A DNA stretch of 64,000 bases, taken from assembly GCA_903813345.2 (NCBI GenBank), contig CAIIXF020000002.1, positions 286,001 to 350,000 on the forward strand. Direction: 5' to 3'. The stretch is from Owenia fusiformis (lineage: Eukaryota > Annelida > Polychaeta > Sabellida > Oweniidae). The position numbers and the translations under genes were made by a program. The notes under the pieces were generated by a model. That model had not been told where the DNA came from, made no database searches, and saw nothing but the letters and a program-made list of their open reading frames with translations. This document shows positions 59,880 through 64,000 of the stretch, piece by piece (positions within the stretch are counted from its first letter, which is position 1; every line of letters starts with the position of its first letter).

Positions 59880-62300
59880 TACAACATAACGTATTCAAGT
59901 ATGTACCAGGGGCATAGCCAGCTATTAGTCAGGGTGGGGGGTGCAATCGCCAATTTTTTTTGTTTTCAGTCAGAATGATGCCAAAAGCAAGGACAAAATT
60001 GTGACAAAAGCAAGGCAAAACTTATCTTTAAGATTTGTTTTGAATTTACAAAAATTGATGCACTAAATGATAAAAATCTAATCTATGGTTCAATTTTTAT
60101 TGGTTATATCACCCCCCCCCCCACCCTGGCTACGCCTATGTGTACAGGATGTTAAAATGTCTACAGGCACTGGCTGGGAATATACATGTACATGTAACAT
60201 CGTACATGTATAAATCAGGCCCTTAGCCAGGTGTTGGGGGAGGTTCTACTGTAGCATCTCAAACCACTCTGCTAGTATTCCTACTGAAATATGCTTGACC
60301 ATTGGTGACAAAGCCTTCATTGATTGGGAATACGATCAATCTCAATGTAGTAATATCTAAAAAAGCTCACTTATTGAGGCCCTACAAAATGTTCAAGCCT
60401 CATATTTTTTGAGCCAAAATCTTTTTCTTGGGCCCACCCAAGGGGGGGGGGAGGGCTGGGTCACTAGGACCCCTGGATCTGCCAGTGGTATGTGCCACAT
60501 TTTAAAGTGATTCTAATAAATCAATATGTTAATGGTTAATTTGGAGATTATCTGAATTGTATGACAATATATACAAAGTAGGCTTTAACAGTATTAGCCC
60601 TTTAATCACATTTAAATGTTTATATTTTACATTGGTATAAGGGGCTTTACCCACAATGCATTGTAGACAACATGGTGGCCAAATTCAAACAGAAACTTAT
60701 TTTTATCTTTATTTTAGTGATTTCTGTCAGCTCAGCATCCAAGGTTCTCAAAAAAGGTTTGTACTATTACAACATTTAGGTAACTTTTCAAAAGAGATGA
60801 TTTTCATGGTATATTATAAGGTACTTTTTACAAAATGTAAGCTTCAATTTTCATTGTGAATTTAAAAATTTTGGTTTCATTTTCATTTTGATATTATTTT
60901 TTTAAGGCGAAGCTAAATTAAATCAAGAGTACAAATTTTTTTGATAAAGACACATGTTTTTAAAATATGTTTACCTTGTATTATATGAATTGTATATCTT
61001 GACTAAAGAAACATGTCATGTCACATAAACGTATTTTTCATAACTACAGAATTGGAAGTGCATGGATCCCCAAAGCATGAAGAGTGTGAAGTGAGGCTAA
61101 TTTTTCAAAGTTTTAAGGATTAGCCTTGCAACAGTCACACATTTGCAAGAGACTTAATAAAACTGCAAAAATAATGCATTTTCTGAAAGTATTGACCAGT
61201 AACACATCCTAAAAAAAGATTGTTTGAATCTAATAATTCTGTGCAAAGTTACAGGCATTTGAATTTGCCATATTTCGAAAAAAAAATGAAAACGATAAAA
61301 TCCCATGTCAAATCGCCATAGGGATTTTGATTTGTAGGAGTTAAGCCATGGTACACATACCACTGAAATCAGCATAAAAAGATCTACATGTATAATTCTG
61401 TGTTTTCAGATTTTTAAATTGAAGTCTCAATAAAAAATTAAATGCTAAAATAATTCCATTTTGTAAAAAATCCAAATGCGCATCTTGAATTATGACATCA
61501 CAATGTCACCATCTCATTTGAATATACACATATTTTTCAAATAAATAGAGTATGGGTTTAGCCTTCAAAATGATATATAACTTATTACGTCTTACTTCAT
61601 TTTCTTGCTTCTAGATTCATTTACACTTTATTTTTTCATTTTTTCATTTTTGGTAAAAGTGACCAGTCTTCAAGGAGTTAAAAATTTTGGTTTCATTTTG
61701 ATATTTGTATACCTTTTAATCTTTTAACCTTCAAACTTCATCAATGCTTGTTTTAATTTGTCCAAGGATACTTGCCTACTGTAGTAAGGACCAAAGCCAA
61801 ATAGATAGATTATGAGCTCCCTGGTTGCTTAAGGTCAGGGTACATGTTCAGAAATTTGCTGCATTCCTCAATTGAGTCACATGTTATTTTTCAAACAAGA
61901 ATCACTCCTTCCCCAATTTGTCTACATCTTCCAGTTTTGCTCAGAGTGCACTTATATGCCCAGAAAAGACTTGTGAGAAGACTCTTTTAATAAAGTGTAT
62001 AAAAACAAAAAAATTCAGTGAAAAAATCAGAAAAGGATATGTATCGATATGGTGAACTGAATTTAACAATGTTTTTCTCTTAAACCAATTATTGAACACA
62101 TTCTGTAAAAAATATGAGAACTGAAAAACCAAAAAACTTTACATATGATTTAATTCTCCTAATCTCATATTGTTATACCGACTAGTACTTAAATCAGTCA
62201 GTCATACATGTTGCACTAAAATCTTGCAAAGATTTAAACTGCCACATTTATAGATCTAGTGAAATACATGAACAATACATGAATAACTTGATTTTTTCTA
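59880..62300. other. Stretch between ST13 and sarcalumenin exons
   Basis: I see no TPR exon for ST13 on the minus strand and no signal-peptide exon for sarcalumenin on the plus strand. A GTAGCCAG-type MITE is at about 59906-60140 (GGGGCATAGCCAGC to CCTGGCTACGCCTATG). A poly-G run lies near 60440. The remaining frames are not recognisable. Confidence 0.5.
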
Positions 62301-62301
62301 G

Positions 62302-64000
<1,699 letters not shown>

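Overview
This is a piece of an animal nuclear genome. It is AT-rich, intron-rich and full of decayed transposons and tandem repeats, and carries one 500-base run of N. Spliced genes for a relaxin-receptor-like GPCR, a zona pellucida (ZP) protein, ST13/Hip and sarcalumenin point to a bilaterian. Mariner-type transposons, tRNA-derived SINEs and a repeat-family gene common in marine animals suggest a marine invertebrate. I cannot name the phylum.

Layout. 1-6 kb: intergenic DNA with small inverted-repeat elements and a 5.0-5.4 kb tandem repeat. 6.1-8.4 kb: a broken copy of a multicopy, probably transposon-linked gene family ending in a CXC-type cysteine cluster. 10.6-20.2 kb: a receptor gene (copy 1) that I assemble from four phase-compatible exons. 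They encode part of a vWA domain, the first half of a C-type lectin domain (CTLD), the second CTLD half plus leucine-rich repeats plus TM1-6 in one long exon, and TM7 plus tail. 23.5-25.3 kb: a 94-bp satellite. 25.9-26.9 kb: a 1-kb near-perfect palindrome. 29.5-36.5 kb: a second receptor unit (copy 2) from a segmental duplication that also carries introns and 3' flank to about 41.7 kb, with different transposons in each copy. 43.7-50.6 kb: a complete nine-exon gene for a 392-residue ZP protein. 52-54.2 kb: satellites, one with higher-order A-B-B organisation. 56.7-59.9 kb: the 3' half of ST13/Hip on the minus strand. 62.3-64 kb: the middle of a sarcalumenin gene on the plus strand, running off the window.

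The most unusual observation is general. In every multi-exon gene here, short tandem or nearby copies of a splice site plus the adjoining end of its exon have accumulated in the intron. Cases are the vWA exon, the CTLD/LRR/7TM exon (both copies), ZP exons 4 and 6, two ST13 exons and one sarcalumenin exon. The second is the inferred vWA-CTLD-LRR-7TM domain order, supported by intron phase and by a CTLD split between two exons. The third is the contrast between a nearly identical 7TM half and a diverged LRR half in the two receptor copies, which suggests local gene conversion. The genes do not form a pathway; apart from the receptor pair they look like ordinary chromosomal neighbours.
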